A stretch of DNA of 64,000 nt from Bacteroidota bacterium (lineage in GTDB: Bacteria > Bacteroidota > Bacteroidia > Cytophagales > Cyclobacteriaceae), in contig JAFDYV010000007.1 of assembly GCA_018267275.1 (NCBI GenBank), positions 353,681 to 417,680 on the forward strand, given 5' to 3'. This document shows positions 16,983 through 26,357 of the stretch, piece after piece. The notes beneath the pieces were generated by a model. That model saw only the letters and a program-made list of their open reading frames with translations, did not search any database and had not been told where the DNA came from. The position numbers and the translations under genes are program-made. Each line of letters starts with the position of its first letter. Within the stretch, counting starts at the first letter, position 1.

Positions 16983-17771
16983 TTAGGCAACTTTTTTAAC
17001 TCTTTTAACGGGGGCTGCCTTCTTTGGTTTCTCGTCATCTATGATTTCTACTTCAACATCTGCCAAAATGCGGCCAGAGTGTTCATCGATAACGATCTTC
17101 TTCTTCTCCTTAATCTCTGCAATTTTCTGAGGGGGGATGATGATGTTGCAACCCTGTGCAGCACCACGCACCACACGCACAACTGCCAATCCATTGCTCA
17201 AGCTCTTGCGCAAACGCTCGTAGTGCTTCAGCATTTTTTCGTCAATCTTCTTGGTCGCTTTTTCGCGCTCAGCCAAAAGTCTCTTTTCTTCTTCTTCGCT
17301 CTCTTTCAGAATGTCTTGCAATTCATTCTTCTTGTTATCCAAATCTTGGTTGCGCTCTTTAATCAAGTTTTCAATTTGACCAATCTCACCTTTTTTGGCT
17401 TCGATTTTTTCCTTTGCCTCTTTAATTCGCTTCTCGCAGATCTGAACTTCCAATTCTTGCAATTCTACCTCCTTGGTGATGGCATCGTATTCGCGGTTGT
17501 TCTTTACGTTCTTTTGCTGCTCATTGTATTTTTTAATCAGCTTTTCAGCTTCTTTGATTCCTTCCTTATTTTTCTTGATGCCGTCTTCCAAATCCTTCAT
17601 TTCGGCCTCAAAGCGGCCCAATCTCACCTTGTATCCTTCCATCTCATCCTCTAGGTCCTGAACCTCATCGGGCAGGTCTCCGCGCAGTTTCTTGAGTTCG
17701 TCCAGTTTAGAATCGATCGATTGAAGTTTTACTAATGCTTCGAGTTTTTGTGCAACTGTCTGATTTTCCAT
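16983..17771 (-). CDS. Coiled-coil protein of the C4 zinc-ribbon (DUF164) family, zinc cysteines lost
   Basis: Residues 5-185 form a long K/E-rich coiled coil. The C-terminal part keeps the family skeleton GLAVVRVVRG-IIPPQ-GRILAD but the zinc ligands are mostly gone: where relatives have CxGC and CexC, this protein has AAQGC and DEHSG, leaving a single cysteine. It ends with a basic tail (KPKKAAPVKRVKKVA). Members are often encoded beside Nif3-like proteins, as here (gene start 3 nt after the nif3 stop). Function is unknown; a nucleic-acid role has been suggested for the family. The loss parallels the zinc-less Tgt in this window. Confidence 0.85.
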   Translation of the reverse strand: MENQTVAQKLEALVKLQSIDSKLDELKKLRGDLPDEVQDLEDEMEGYKVRLGRFEAEMKDLEDGIKKNKEGIKEAEKLIKKYNEQQKNVKNNREYDAITKEVELQELEVQICEKRIKEAKEKIEAKKGEIGQIENLIKERNQDLDNKKNELQDILKESEEEEKRLLAEREKATKKIDEKMLKHYERLRKSLSNGLAVVRVVRGAAQGCNIIIPPQKIAEIKEKKKIVIDEHSGRILADVEVEIIDDEKPKKAAPVKRVKKVA

Positions 17772-17774
17772 TAC

Positions 17775-18878
17775 TTATAGGTAGCTTATTGGATTTGTAG
17801 TCGTTTTAGAAAAAGTGGTTGCAAAAGTAGTAAATTTTTTGCTTAAAACCTCTGCAAGCAGCTGTTTGGTGAATTGCTCGCTTTCGTAGTGGCCAATGTC
17901 GGCAATCACGATTTTGTCTTCAGCGTCAAAAAACTCGTGGTATTTGAAGTCGGCCGAAATAAAAACCTGTGCCCCTGCCGCGATTGCCTGTGGCAGCAAG
18001 AAACTGCCCGACCCTCCGCACAACGCCACCCTGCTTATGTTGTTGGTGCCTACTTTAGTGTGCCTTACTACCGATGCGCCCATCTTGGTTTTCAAACTGT
18101 TTAAAAACTCAAAAGGTTCAACAGGCTGTGGCAAATCGCCCACCATACCCGATCCTACTTGTTGGTGTTCGTTTTCCAATCGGCTCAAGTAATATGCGAC
18201 CTCTTCATAAGGGTGCGATCGGAAAAGAGCGCCCAATACAGCCTGCTTGCTTGCCTCCGGCAAGATGAGTTCTACGCGCACCTCGCTCACGCGCTCTAAC
18301 TCGCCCCGCTTTCCTATGTTCGGGTTGGCTTGTTCATTAGGTAAAAAAGTTCCTTCGCCCAACAGTTGAAAACTGCAATGCGAATAGTTACCAATGTTTC
18401 CCGCGCCCGCTTCATGTAGGGCATTTATAACTCCATTTTTATGTTGGGCGGGTACAAACACAGTCAGCTTGAGCAGCACGTTTGATTTCGGAGCCAGTAC
18501 TTTTGTGTGGGTGAGTCCCAATTGATCTGCAATTCTTTTATTTACACCCCATTCTACATTGTCAAGGTTGGTGTGTATTGCGAAAATCGCGATATCGTTT
18601 TTGATTGCTTTGATGATTGTGCGCTCTACATAATTCTGACCAGTAATTCTTTTCAAACCTTTAAAAACAATCGGATGGTGCGCCACCACCAGATTGCAAC
18701 GGGCGGCCACGGCTTCATCAATGATATTCTCCAAACAATCAAGCGTGACTAGAACCCCGGTAACTGCTGCGTGGGGATTACCTACAATCAAGCCGCTGTT
18801 GTCATAATTTTCTTGGTAGGAGCGGGGTGCCAGCGATTCAAGGTAGCTACAGACATCTTTTATGGTGGTCGTTGCCAT
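17775..18878 (-). CDS. Nif3-like dinuclear metal centre protein
   Basis: The 367-residue protein has the Nif3/YqfO fold in two halves with a central insert (about residues 135-235), the long form that carries a PII-like domain. Metal-ligand motifs are visible: VVAHHPIVFKGLKR, HTNLDN, and GHYESEQF near the end. Function is uncertain; some family members have been linked to GTP cyclohydrolase type 2 activity. It heads an operon with the coiled-coil and TPR genes and is divergent from lpxK. On the minus strand a TACTTTTAG word about 25 nt upstream may be its promoter. Confidence 0.92.
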   Translation of the reverse strand: MATTTIKDVCSYLESLAPRSYQENYDNSGLIVGNPHAAVTGVLVTLDCLENIIDEAVAARCNLVVAHHPIVFKGLKRITGQNYVERTIIKAIKNDIAIFAIHTNLDNVEWGVNKRIADQLGLTHTKVLAPKSNVLLKLTVFVPAQHKNGVINALHEAGAGNIGNYSHCSFQLLGEGTFLPNEQANPNIGKRGELERVSEVRVELILPEASKQAVLGALFRSHPYEEVAYYLSRLENEHQQVGSGMVGDLPQPVEPFEFLNSLKTKMGASVVRHTKVGTNNISRVALCGGSGSFLLPQAIAAGAQVFISADFKYHEFFDAEDKIVIADIGHYESEQFTKQLLAEVLSKKFTTFATTFSKTTTNPISYL

Positions 18879-18886
18879 TGTTTGTT

Positions 18887-18894
18887 TATTTTTG
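18887..18894 (+). promoter_or_regulatory. Bacteroidota -7 box for lpxK
   Basis: TATTTTTG fits TAnnTTTG exactly, 36 nt before the lpxK ATG, inside the divergent region with the nif3-like gene. Confidence 0.5.
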
Positions 18895-18930
18895 AACGAC
18901 TAAAAGTAGCGAAAGATCACATTTGTTTAG

Positions 18931-19989
18931 ATGTCGGTATTAAAACTCATCTTCTGGCCATTTGCAGCGTTATATAATTTGGCGATGCGGCTGCGCAATC
19001 ACTTGTATGACATTGGGCAGAAGCCTTCTTTTTCATTTGAGTCTGTAGTGATCAGCGTGGGCAATCTCACAGTTGGCGGCACAGGCAAAACACCGATGAT
19101 CGAGTACTTAGTAAGGCTGCTAAAAGACAAATATAAACTCGCTATTCTCAGCCGCGGTTACGGCCGCCACACCAAAGGGTTTAGACTTGCAACAGAAGCC
19201 GATGACGCTACCAGCATTGGTGATGAACCGTATCAGTATTTTTTGAAATTTGGAGAACAAGTGTTAGTGGCCGTTTGTGAAGAGCGGGCGCTCGCTATAC
19301 CCACTCTGTTGAATGAACCGCAACCACCACAGGTAATCTTGTTAGATGATGCCTTTCAGCATCGCTCGGTGGTGCCGCAGCTTTCAATTTTGCTGACGGA
19401 ATACCGAAGACCTTTCTTCAACGATTACCTAATGCCATTCGGCCGGCTGCGCGAAGCAAGAGGAGGGGCAGCCCGTGCGGATGCAATTGTGGTAACAAAA
19501 TGCGAAGGTTCAGTTGAATCGCGCATGGAGATGGATCACAAAATAAAAACCTATGCAGGCGACAAGCCTGTTTTTTTCTCAGGCCTCAACTATCGTCCGG
19601 CCGTGCCTTTTCATCACCCCAACGAGTTGGGAAAAAAAGTGATATTGGTAACGGGAATTGCCAATACCAAGGCTTTGGCTGCACACGTGGCAACGCACTT
19701 TGAGTTGTTGAAACACTTGCGTTATGTCGATCACCATCAATACACAATCTTTGATATCGAAAGAATTGAAGCGGCCGCCAACCAGTTGCAAGCGGATGTA
19801 ATCCTGACTACTGAAAAAGACTGGGTAAAACTTAAGTCTTCTGAATTGATGGCGGCCATGAGCAGCAAAAAATGGTTTTATCTACCCATTGAAACTGAAT
19901 TTATCAATTGTGGTGCAGAATTTGATGCAATGGTAAAACTTTTGGTGGAGAGCCGCCTGCATGAGTTGGAGCGGTCCACGGAAGGGTAA
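18931..19989 (+). CDS. lpxK: Tetraacyldisaccharide 4'-kinase
   Basis: LpxK phosphorylates the lipid A precursor tetraacyldisaccharide 1-phosphate at the inner membrane. The Walker A motif VGNLTVGGTGKTP is present after an N-terminal membrane-associated helix (FWPFAALYNLAMRLRN). Further family motifs are LSRGYGR, GDEPYQ, LDDAFQHR, and LPFGRLRE-like MPFGRLREARGGAARAD. The 352-residue length is normal. It is followed after 3 nt by the region that contains the porin promoter and start, so the two genes may be partly co-transcribed. Confidence 0.95.
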   Translation: MSVLKLIFWPFAALYNLAMRLRNHLYDIGQKPSFSFESVVISVGNLTVGGTGKTPMIEYLVRLLKDKYKLAILSRGYGRHTKGFRLATEADDATSIGDEPYQYFLKFGEQVLVAVCEERALAIPTLLNEPQPPQVILLDDAFQHRSVVPQLSILLTEYRRPFFNDYLMPFGRLREARGGAARADAIVVTKCEGSVESRMEMDHKIKTYAGDKPVFFSGLNYRPAVPFHHPNELGKKVILVTGIANTKALAAHVATHFELLKHLRYVDHHQYTIFDIERIEAAANQLQADVILTTEKDWVKLKSSELMAAMSSKKWFYLPIETEFINCGAEFDAMVKLLVESRLHELERSTEG

Positions 19990-19996
19990 ACATTGT

Positions 19997-20004
19997 TATT
20001 TTTG
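19997..20004 (+). promoter_or_regulatory. Bacteroidota -7 box overlapping the porin start
   Basis: TATTTTTG followed by cgcg matches the box before the histidine phosphatase gene (14787). It lies only 3 nt before GTG 20008, implying a leaderless or nearly leaderless mRNA if used. Confidence 0.4.
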
Positions 20005-20007
20005 CGC

Positions 20008-21966
20008 GTGTTTTTTAGGATTTTCACCTTCTTTCTTGTCTTTTACTGCGCGTTTGCCACAGCTTGGGGGCAAAAGAGAGATTCTACGTTGCTGAAACGC
20101 AGGGTAGTCAAAACACCTCCTGCCTCCTCTACAGATGAACCGAAGAAGAGAACCACGTCAAAAATTATAAACGATTCGGTAAAGCAAGTGTATGGGCCCA
20201 CTACTTCCACTTGGATTACCGAAACGGATTTATTTTACAACAAGAAGAATTATCGCCCCCTTGATACGGCCGTCAATAATTTCCATCGGTGGACTTATGT
20301 GCAGCGTTATGATAATCGGTTTCAGGACTTGGGTAACATGGGCACTGCGCTCTATCCTATTTTTCCGTCTGCACCGGCTAATATCGGTTTGACACCCGGT
20401 TTTACTGCCTACGCACCTTACTACGAAACTATGGAGCCGCGGTATTACGATACAAAATCTCCATTCACGCGCATTTATGTTGTGTGGGGTGGCAGCGGCC
20501 GCGCCATGACACACATCGAGTTCAGCCGAAATATTAACCCGCGATGGAACTTCGGGTTTAACTATCGACCGATTTTAGTGGAGAAACAAATTCAGCGGCA
20601 GTTTGGCGTGCGCCAAACGATCAGTCACTACTACGATTTTTTTACCACCTACCGATCAAAAAAGGAGCGGTACTTTTTGGCATTCAACTATCGGAGAATA
20701 AGACACCAAGTACGCGAAAATGGAGGGGTGTTGTTGGGGATTGATACAACATTTCGTGCATTTTTTGATGCGAATGCAAAACCTTATTGGTCTACAGCCG
20801 GCACCGAAGAGTTGCGCCAGGCGTTGCACTTGCATCATCAATATAAGCTGGCTAAGCCCATACAGATTTATCAAACGATGGATTACAATCTGCAAAACAA
20901 TCTTTTCAAGATTTCACCTACTGATACGGCCACTCGTTATTTTAGAAGGATTCAAATCGATTCTACCCAAAATGATTTGGTTTCATTTCAGACCTTCCAA
21001 AATGAGGTGGGTGTAAAAGGTACGGCTGCATTTTTGTTTTATGACTTTTATTACAAACTAAGAACAGTTCGGGCAAATAACGATTTACTTAAAAATTTCG
21101 ATGAGCGTCATTCTATCAACCGAATAGAAAATTATATTGGCGCGCGTATGGCGTTGAGGTTCGATAGTCTGAACGAACTGAGGGCAAATGCCGAACTGCT
21201 GCTAGATGGTAATTATAAATTGGATGGGCAGTTGAATACACGGTGGTTGGATGCCAGCATAATGAGCGTGTTGGCAAAACCAGGGTACATGCAGCAGACC
21301 TACAGAGGCATACGCACGTTGTGGCTTAATAATTTTGATAACACCTTCACCAACCAACTTAAGGGAAACATCAAAGTGAAGTGGGGTAGGTTCAATTTTT
21401 CACCCGGTCTTAGCTACAGCATCTTCAGCAATTATATCTTCTTCGACAAAAAACCAGATGTGGAGCGGCCGCAGTTTGATATACTTCATCCCAATCAATC
21501 CGCAGGCAATCAACAAGTATTTTCTCCCGAAGCCAACCTATCGGTACGTTTCTTTAGAAACTTCCATTTTCGTTCGCATGCCGTTTATACGCAGCTTTGG
21601 AAAAATGATGATAATGCCCTTCGGTTGCCAACTTGGTTTGCTCAAGGTCAAATTACCTACGAGAATTTGCTGTTAAAGGGAGCACTTCAAATTCAATTGG
21701 GGGTAGATGTATTTTATCGTTCGGCTTACCAAGCGCTGGGGTATGCACCAGATATTCAAACATTTTATAACCAAGATGAGCGTACTTTGGATGACGTGGT
21801 GGTGGGCGATATCTTTTTGAACGCCAAGATTAAACGGGGGCGACTTTTTATAAAGTACCACAACTACACCCGACTTTTTATGCCACCCGGTTACATGCTC
21901 ACGTACGGCTACCCGGCTGTGCCAAACGTAATCGATTTTGGATTTGAGTTACTGTTGTTCGATTAG
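20008..21966 (+). CDS. Putative porin (outer-membrane beta-barrel)
   Basis: The protein of about 650 residues has a signal peptide ending AFATAWGQ, a proline- and lysine-rich linker, and a long beta-barrel with many alternating strands and aromatic girdles, ending VIDFGFELLLF. It fits the Bacteroidota putative porin family, with the N-terminal segment FPSAPANIGLTPGF and the barrel-entry region SPFTRIYVVWGGSGRAMTH. Two starts are possible: GTG 20008, just behind a promoter-like box, and TTG 19993, 3 nt after lpxK. The conserved region begins far downstream, so the protein call is unaffected. Role: probably passive outer-membrane transport. Confidence 0.82.
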   Translation: MFFRIFTFFLVFYCAFATAWGQKRDSTLLKRRVVKTPPASSTDEPKKRTTSKIINDSVKQVYGPTTSTWITETDLFYNKKNYRPLDTAVNNFHRWTYVQRYDNRFQDLGNMGTALYPIFPSAPANIGLTPGFTAYAPYYETMEPRYYDTKSPFTRIYVVWGGSGRAMTHIEFSRNINPRWNFGFNYRPILVEKQIQRQFGVRQTISHYYDFFTTYRSKKERYFLAFNYRRIRHQVRENGGVLLGIDTTFRAFFDANAKPYWSTAGTEELRQALHLHHQYKLAKPIQIYQTMDYNLQNNLFKISPTDTATRYFRRIQIDSTQNDLVSFQTFQNEVGVKGTAAFLFYDFYYKLRTVRANNDLLKNFDERHSINRIENYIGARMALRFDSLNELRANAELLLDGNYKLDGQLNTRWLDASIMSVLAKPGYMQQTYRGIRTLWLNNFDNTFTNQLKGNIKVKWGRFNFSPGLSYSIFSNYIFFDKKPDVERPQFDILHPNQSAGNQQVFSPEANLSVRFFRNFHFRSHAVYTQLWKNDDNALRLPTWFAQGQITYENLLLKGALQIQLGVDVFYRSAYQALGYAPDIQTFYNQDERTLDDVVVGDIFLNAKIKRGRLFIKYHNYTRLFMPPGYMLTYGYPAVPNVIDFGFELLLFD

Positions 21967-21970
21967 ACAG

Positions 21971-22573
21971 ATGAAAGAAGAAGACAAACACGTGCTTGGG
22001 CTTACGTTGCCTACCGATCCTCGGTGGGTGAACATCGCGTCTTTGCAAATGGAAGATATTTTGATCGACCACGCCTATTGCGAGCAAAAAGCCGCATCAA
22101 CGTGCATTTCTCTGATTATTCAATATCCCGAAAAGGCGAAGTTGGTAGATACACTAACACCGGTAGTAGCGGAAGAATGGAATCATTTTGAGCGCGTACT
22201 GTCGGAATTGCGCAAAAGAGGCTTTGCCTTGGGGCCGCAGCGAAAAGATGAGTACGTTGAAAAATTGAATGCGGTCATCAAAAAAGGAGGCAACCGCGAA
22301 CAGCAGTTAATGGAAAAACTGTTGATGTGCGCTTTGATAGAGGCACGCAGTTGCGAGCGCTTTCGCTTGCTCTCAAAACAACTTGATGACCAACAGCTGC
22401 GGGATTTCTATCACGAATTAATGGTGTCAGAAGCTGGCCACTACAAAAACTTTTTGAACTTGGCCAAAGAATACCAGCCTTCGGCTGTAGTTGAAGCCAG
22501 ATGGCGCGAACTATTGCAACAAGAAGGCGAAATTGTTAGCCAACTAGACGTGCGGGCAGATCGCATGCATTAG
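21971..22573 (+). CDS. miaE: tRNA-(ms2io6A)-hydroxylase-like protein
   Basis: MiaE is a ferritin-like non-haem diiron monooxygenase that hydroxylates the prenyl side chain of ms2i6A-37 in tRNA. The 200-residue protein shows the diiron ligand pattern in four helices: DHAYCEQKAAS, EEWNHFERV, LIEARSCERF and SEAGHYKNF. The ATG at 21971 is 4 nt after the porin stop. The pairing with lpxK and a porin has no obvious functional reason. The stop lies 3 nt from the stop of the convergent DKNYY gene. Other tRNA-acting genes in this window are tgt, alaS and gatB. Confidence 0.92.
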   Translation: MKEEDKHVLGLTLPTDPRWVNIASLQMEDILIDHAYCEQKAASTCISLIIQYPEKAKLVDTLTPVVAEEWNHFERVLSELRKRGFALGPQRKDEYVEKLNAVIKKGGNREQQLMEKLLMCALIEARSCERFRLLSKQLDDQQLRDFYHELMVSEAGHYKNFLNLAKEYQPSAVVEARWRELLQQEGEIVSQLDVRADRMH

Positions 22574-22576
22574 ATG

Positions 22577-23638
22577 CTATTTGATCTTAACCCCATCTTT
22601 GTATTGGTGTTGACCATCCGTAGCAATACCAGTGTTGTACTGATACGAAAATGAACTTGGATTTACACCTGCTAACACCATCCCTTTAAAGTACACGTGA
22701 TTTTTATCTTTTGAGTAGTCTTCGTATGGAACCTCAAAAGTGGCTGCGTCAGCGCCTTCAATTTTTTTGTTATTGTAGTAAACGTACTTGCTGTCGCGAA
22801 TGTGATCGCGATCTAGGTTAACAAAGGAGTTGACATCAAAGTCTGGCAACAAAACACCATCACTTAACAATTTCCCATTTACAATAATTCGCCTTTCATC
22901 AATCACAGAAACGGAATCGATTGTAGCGAATGGTAACATGGCAAAATCTGTTTTCCAATTTGATAGTATGATGGCGTTGCCAATTTTGGCATAATTGGCA
23001 TTAAGTGCCTTGCACTCACCAGATGGTCGCTTTGCTTGTCGTACCAAAACTTTGTTTCTGGAGAGGCCTGTGATACTCTCGGGTTTGATGACGTAAACAT
23101 AATTTTTGTCAGCCGAAAGTGTCTCGTTAACAATTTCGAAAGAGTGGTAGTCCGTTAAAACTTGCTTGCCAGTGAGGTAAAATGCACGATCATCTTTGTA
23201 CCAATCACCAGAAAGTTTATTGTTCATCCGAATGGGTTTATAAGAATCAGGATGAGCACCTTCCACCACAAAGATTTTGTCCCCGTAGTCGGGCGCCAGG
23301 TAAACTCGCTGCCTGTCTTTCGGGGTTCGAAATGAGTCTATTTCAAAAGTTTGTGCATCTGCCAGTTGTGGCTGACCCCACCAAAACACGGTGGTGTTAT
23401 CTTTAGCAAAATCCTCTGACAAAACCCGAAATGTTTTCTTATCTGCTTCAAATTCACTGTAGCTGAGTTCAAACCAATTGCCCATCATTGAGTGCACAAA
23501 CTTGTCTTTCCAAGCATGGCGATAATATGATTTTGATCTTGTGGGATCGATTGGTTCGCCAATGCGATGAAAGAACAAGAAACCCAATGCGAGGATAATG
23601 AGAAAGCAAATAAGCAGTAAAACCAGAAATGTTTTCAT
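22577..23638 (-). CDS. DKNYY-repeat family protein
   Basis: The 353-residue protein has one N-terminal membrane helix or signal anchor (LLLICFLIILALGFLFF) and a beta-rich body with the repeating words of DKNYY proteins: ADKNYVYVI, RDSKYVYYNNKKI, SKDKNHVYFKG, and GADAATFEV. Function of the family is unknown. The repeats suggest a propeller or solenoid of about eight to ten short units, located outside the cytoplasmic membrane. It lies downstream of the aconitase gene, separated by a strong terminator, so it needs its own promoter; none is obvious in the 75 nt between them. Confidence 0.8.
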   Translation of the reverse strand: MKTFLVLLLICFLIILALGFLFFHRIGEPIDPTRSKSYYRHAWKDKFVHSMMGNWFELSYSEFEADKKTFRVLSEDFAKDNTTVFWWGQPQLADAQTFEIDSFRTPKDRQRVYLAPDYGDKIFVVEGAHPDSYKPIRMNNKLSGDWYKDDRAFYLTGKQVLTDYHSFEIVNETLSADKNYVYVIKPESITGLSRNKVLVRQAKRPSGECKALNANYAKIGNAIILSNWKTDFAMLPFATIDSVSVIDERRIIVNGKLLSDGVLLPDFDVNSFVNLDRDHIRDSKYVYYNNKKIEGADAATFEVPYEDYSKDKNHVYFKGMVLAGVNPSSFSYQYNTGIATDGQHQYKDGVKIK

Positions 23639-23650
23639 TATAGTCTAGAT

Positions 23651-23698
23651 AAAAAAATAAGCCATGCACTTGAACAAATTGTTCGCCTGCATGGCTTC
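23651..23698 (-). terminator. Intrinsic terminator of the aconitase gene
   Basis: AAGCCATGCA (23659-23668) pairs perfectly with TGCATGGCTT (23688-23697), with an inner gaac/gttc stem. On the minus strand it is followed by a run of T. It ends the aconitase transcript. Confidence 0.75.
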
Positions 23699-23713
23699 TT
23701 TTATTGAGTCGTC

Positions 23714-26191
23714 TTATTTTTTCTTATTGCCGGATTTTTTGATTGCCTTTTTCGTGACCTTCTTAGCCGTCTTCTTCACTGCTTTTTTTACTACTTTTTT
23801 TACAATCTTATTAGCAGTTTTCTTAGATGCTTTCTTAGCGGCTTTTTTGGCTACTTTTTTGAGCACTTTTTTCACCACTTTCTTAGCTGTAGGCTTCACT
23901 TTCGCAGGCTTCGGTTTGCTACCACCTTGTTTTTTGCCTTTGCCCATGGCATTCAATGCTGAGCCAGCTTTGAACCATTCAATTTGATTGGCATTGTAAG
24001 TATGGTTAACGGTGATTCGCTCTTCGGTGCCATTGATGTGGTGGATGACCAACGTAAGCGGTTTATCTGGCGAGAAAGTCGTAAGGCCAACAATATCAAA
24101 ACGATCGTCTTCCAAAATCTTGTTATAGTCCTCTTTGTTGGCGAATGTTAAAGCCAACATACCCTGTTTCTTCAAATTGGTTTCGTGAATACGGGCAAAT
24201 GACTTAACCAAAATCGCCCGCACGCCCAAGTGGCGTGGCTCCATGGCTGCATGCTCGCGCGATGAACCTTCACCGTAGTTTTCGTCTCCCACTACAATCG
24301 AGCCGATGTTATGCGCTTTATAGTCACGCTGTACCTTCGGCACTTCGTTATATTGGCCAGTTAGGCCATTGCGCACGCTGTTGATTTTTTCATTGAAGAA
24401 GTTAGTTGCGCCAATCAACAAATTGTTTGAGATGTTATCGAGGTGGCCGCGGTATTTCAACCACTTGCCCGCCATCGAAATATGGTCAGTGGTACATTTG
24501 CCTTTTGCTTTAATCAACAAACGCAAGTTCTTCAAATCAGTGCCTTCCCATGCTTTGAAGGGTTCTAACAATTGCAGACGATCAGAATCTGGATTAACAA
24601 TTACCGATACTTTGCTGCCATCTTTGGCTGGGGCAATAAAGCCCGGATCTTTTACATCAAAACCTTTTTTGGGCAATTCATCGCCCGCTGGCGGATCGAG
24701 TTTTACTTGCTCACCACGCTCATTTGTTAGATAATCGGTTAATGGGTTAAAGCTTAAGTCACCGGCAATGGCCATGGCCGTTACAATTTCTGGCGAACCA
24801 ACAAACGCAAATGTGTTTGGGTTGCCATCGTTGCGCGACTGAAAGTTGCGGTTAAAGGAGTGCACGATTGTATTTTTCTCTTGCTTGTCTGAACCCGAAC
24901 GATTCCACATGCCGATGCACGGGCCGCAGGCATTGGCAAACACTTTTGCGCCAATTTTATCAAAGGCAGCTATGAAACCATCTCGCTCAATAGTGTAACG
25001 CACTTGCTCTGAACCTGGGGTGATGGTGAACTCAGCCTTCGTTTTCAATCCCTTGGCTGCTACCTGTTTTGCTAGACTGGCCGCCCGCGAGATATCTTCA
25101 TATGAAGAGTTAGTGCAAGAGCCAATCAACCCTACTTCTACTTTGGTGGGCCAGCCATTCTTGGCTGCCTCTTCCTTCATTTTCGAAATTGGTGTTGCCA
25201 AGTCTGGAGTAAACGGTCCATTCAAATGCGGCTCCAAGGTAGACAAATCGATTTCAATGATTTGATCGAAGTATTGCTCAGGGTTGGCGTACACTTCAGG
25301 ATCGGCCGTCAGGTGTTCTTTGATTTTGTTCGCCATGCGAGCTACCTCTGATCTGCCAGTGGAAATCAGGTAACGCTCCATCGACTCATCGTAACCGAAA
25401 GTTGAGGTGGTGGCGCCAATTTCGGCACCCATGTTACAGATGGTGCCCTTGCCGGTGCAACTCATTGATGTCGCGCCTTCACCGAAATATTCTACGATAG
25501 CACCTGTTCCACCCTTCACTGTAAGGATGCCGGCCACTTTCAAAATCACATCCTTCGCAGAAGTCCATCCGCTCATCTTGCCTGTCAACTTCACACCAAT
25601 CAACTTGGGAAACTTCAACTCCCACGCCATACCAGCCATCACATCCACAGCATCTGCACCGCCAACACCGATGGCAACCATGCCCAAGCCACCTGCATTT
25701 ACCGTGTGCGAGTCAGTACCGATCATCATACCTCCGGGGAAAGCATAGTTTTCAAGCACCACTTGGTGAATGATGCCCGCACCCGGTTTCCAAAATCCGA
25801 TACCATATTTGTTAGACACTGAAGCCAAGAAATCAAAAACTTCTTTGCTTTCGGTGTTCGCGTTTGTCAAGTCATCTTTTGCACCAGTTTTGGCCACAAT
25901 CAAGTGATCGCAATGTACCGTAGAAGGCACCGCCACTTTTGGCCTGCCTGCCGACATAAACTGGAGCAGCGCCATTTGCGCAGTGGCATCCTGCATTGCT
26001 ACGCGGTCGGGGGCAAAGTCTACATATGACTTACCACGACCGAAGTTTTCCAATTTTTGGTCTTTATGAAGATGCGAGTACAATATTTTTTCAGAAAGGG
26101 TGAGTGGTTTGCCCACTACTTTTCTAGCCTTTGCAACGCGCGCAGGGATTGCTGCATACAGGGCGCGAATCATGTCTAAATCGAATACCAT
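23714..26191 (-). CDS. acn: Aconitate hydratase with histone-H1-like lysine tail
   Basis: Aconitase interconverts citrate and isocitrate in the TCA cycle using a [4Fe-4S] cluster. Cluster-ligand motifs are present: GSCTNSS and [12 protein letters not shown]. Substrate and family motifs include [13 protein letters not shown] and the swivel-domain [10 protein letters not shown]. The enzyme body is about 748 residues, similar to the mitochondrial-type aconitases of Bacteroidota. A 77-residue tail follows (23717-23947 in DNA), composed almost only of Lys, Ala, Val and Thr in AKKxxKK periods, like histone H1 or bacterial Hc1 tails. The tail reads in frame to a normal stop and terminator. It may bind nucleic acid or polyphosphate. 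Confidence 0.96.
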   Translation of the reverse strand: MVFDLDMIRALYAAIPARVAKARKVVGKPLTLSEKILYSHLHKDQKLENFGRGKSYVDFAPDRVAMQDATAQMALLQFMSAGRPKVAVPSTVHCDHLIVAKTGAKDDLTNANTESKEVFDFLASVSNKYGIGFWKPGAGIIHQVVLENYAFPGGMMIGTDSHTVNAGGLGMVAIGVGGADAVDVMAGMAWELKFPKLIGVKLTGKMSGWTSAKDVILKVAGILTVKGGTGAIVEYFGEGATSMSCTGKGTICNMGAEIGATTSTFGYDESMERYLISTGRSEVARMANKIKEHLTADPEVYANPEQYFDQIIEIDLSTLEPHLNGPFTPDLATPISKMKEEAAKNGWPTKVEVGLIGSCTNSSYEDISRAASLAKQVAAKGLKTKAEFTITPGSEQVRYTIERDGFIAAFDKIGAKVFANACGPCIGMWNRSGSDKQEKNTIVHSFNRNFQSRNDGNPNTFAFVGSPEIVTAMAIAGDLSFNPLTDYLTNERGEQVKLDPPAGDELPKKGFDVKDPGFIAPAKDGSKVSVIVNPDSDRLQLLEPFKAWEGTDLKNLRLLIKAKGKCTTDHISMAGKWLKYRGHLDNISNNLLIGATNFFNEKINSVRNGLTGQYNEVPKVQRDYKAHNIGSIVVGDENYGEGSSREHAAMEPRHLGVRAILVKSFARIHETNLKKQGMLALTFANKEDYNKILEDDRFDIVGLTTFSPDKPLTLVIHHINGTEERITVNHTYNANQIEWFKAGSALNAMGKGKKQGGSKPKPAKVKPTAKKVVKKVLKKVAKKAAKKASKKTANKIVKKVVKKAVKKTAKKVTKKAIKKSGNKKK

Positions 26192-26357
26192 AGTTTTAAA
26201 GGAATTTAGTGTGCCAAACTACGAATTTTTGTTGTTTTCGGCAGCCCGTCCAAGGATTTTTCGGGTATTTGACCAAGGCCCTCTTGGATTTTTACTGCTG
26301 CTTTTGGCGATTGGCAGGTTAAAGGCAGTTGATTTCTACCTATTTTTCTGCCTGATC

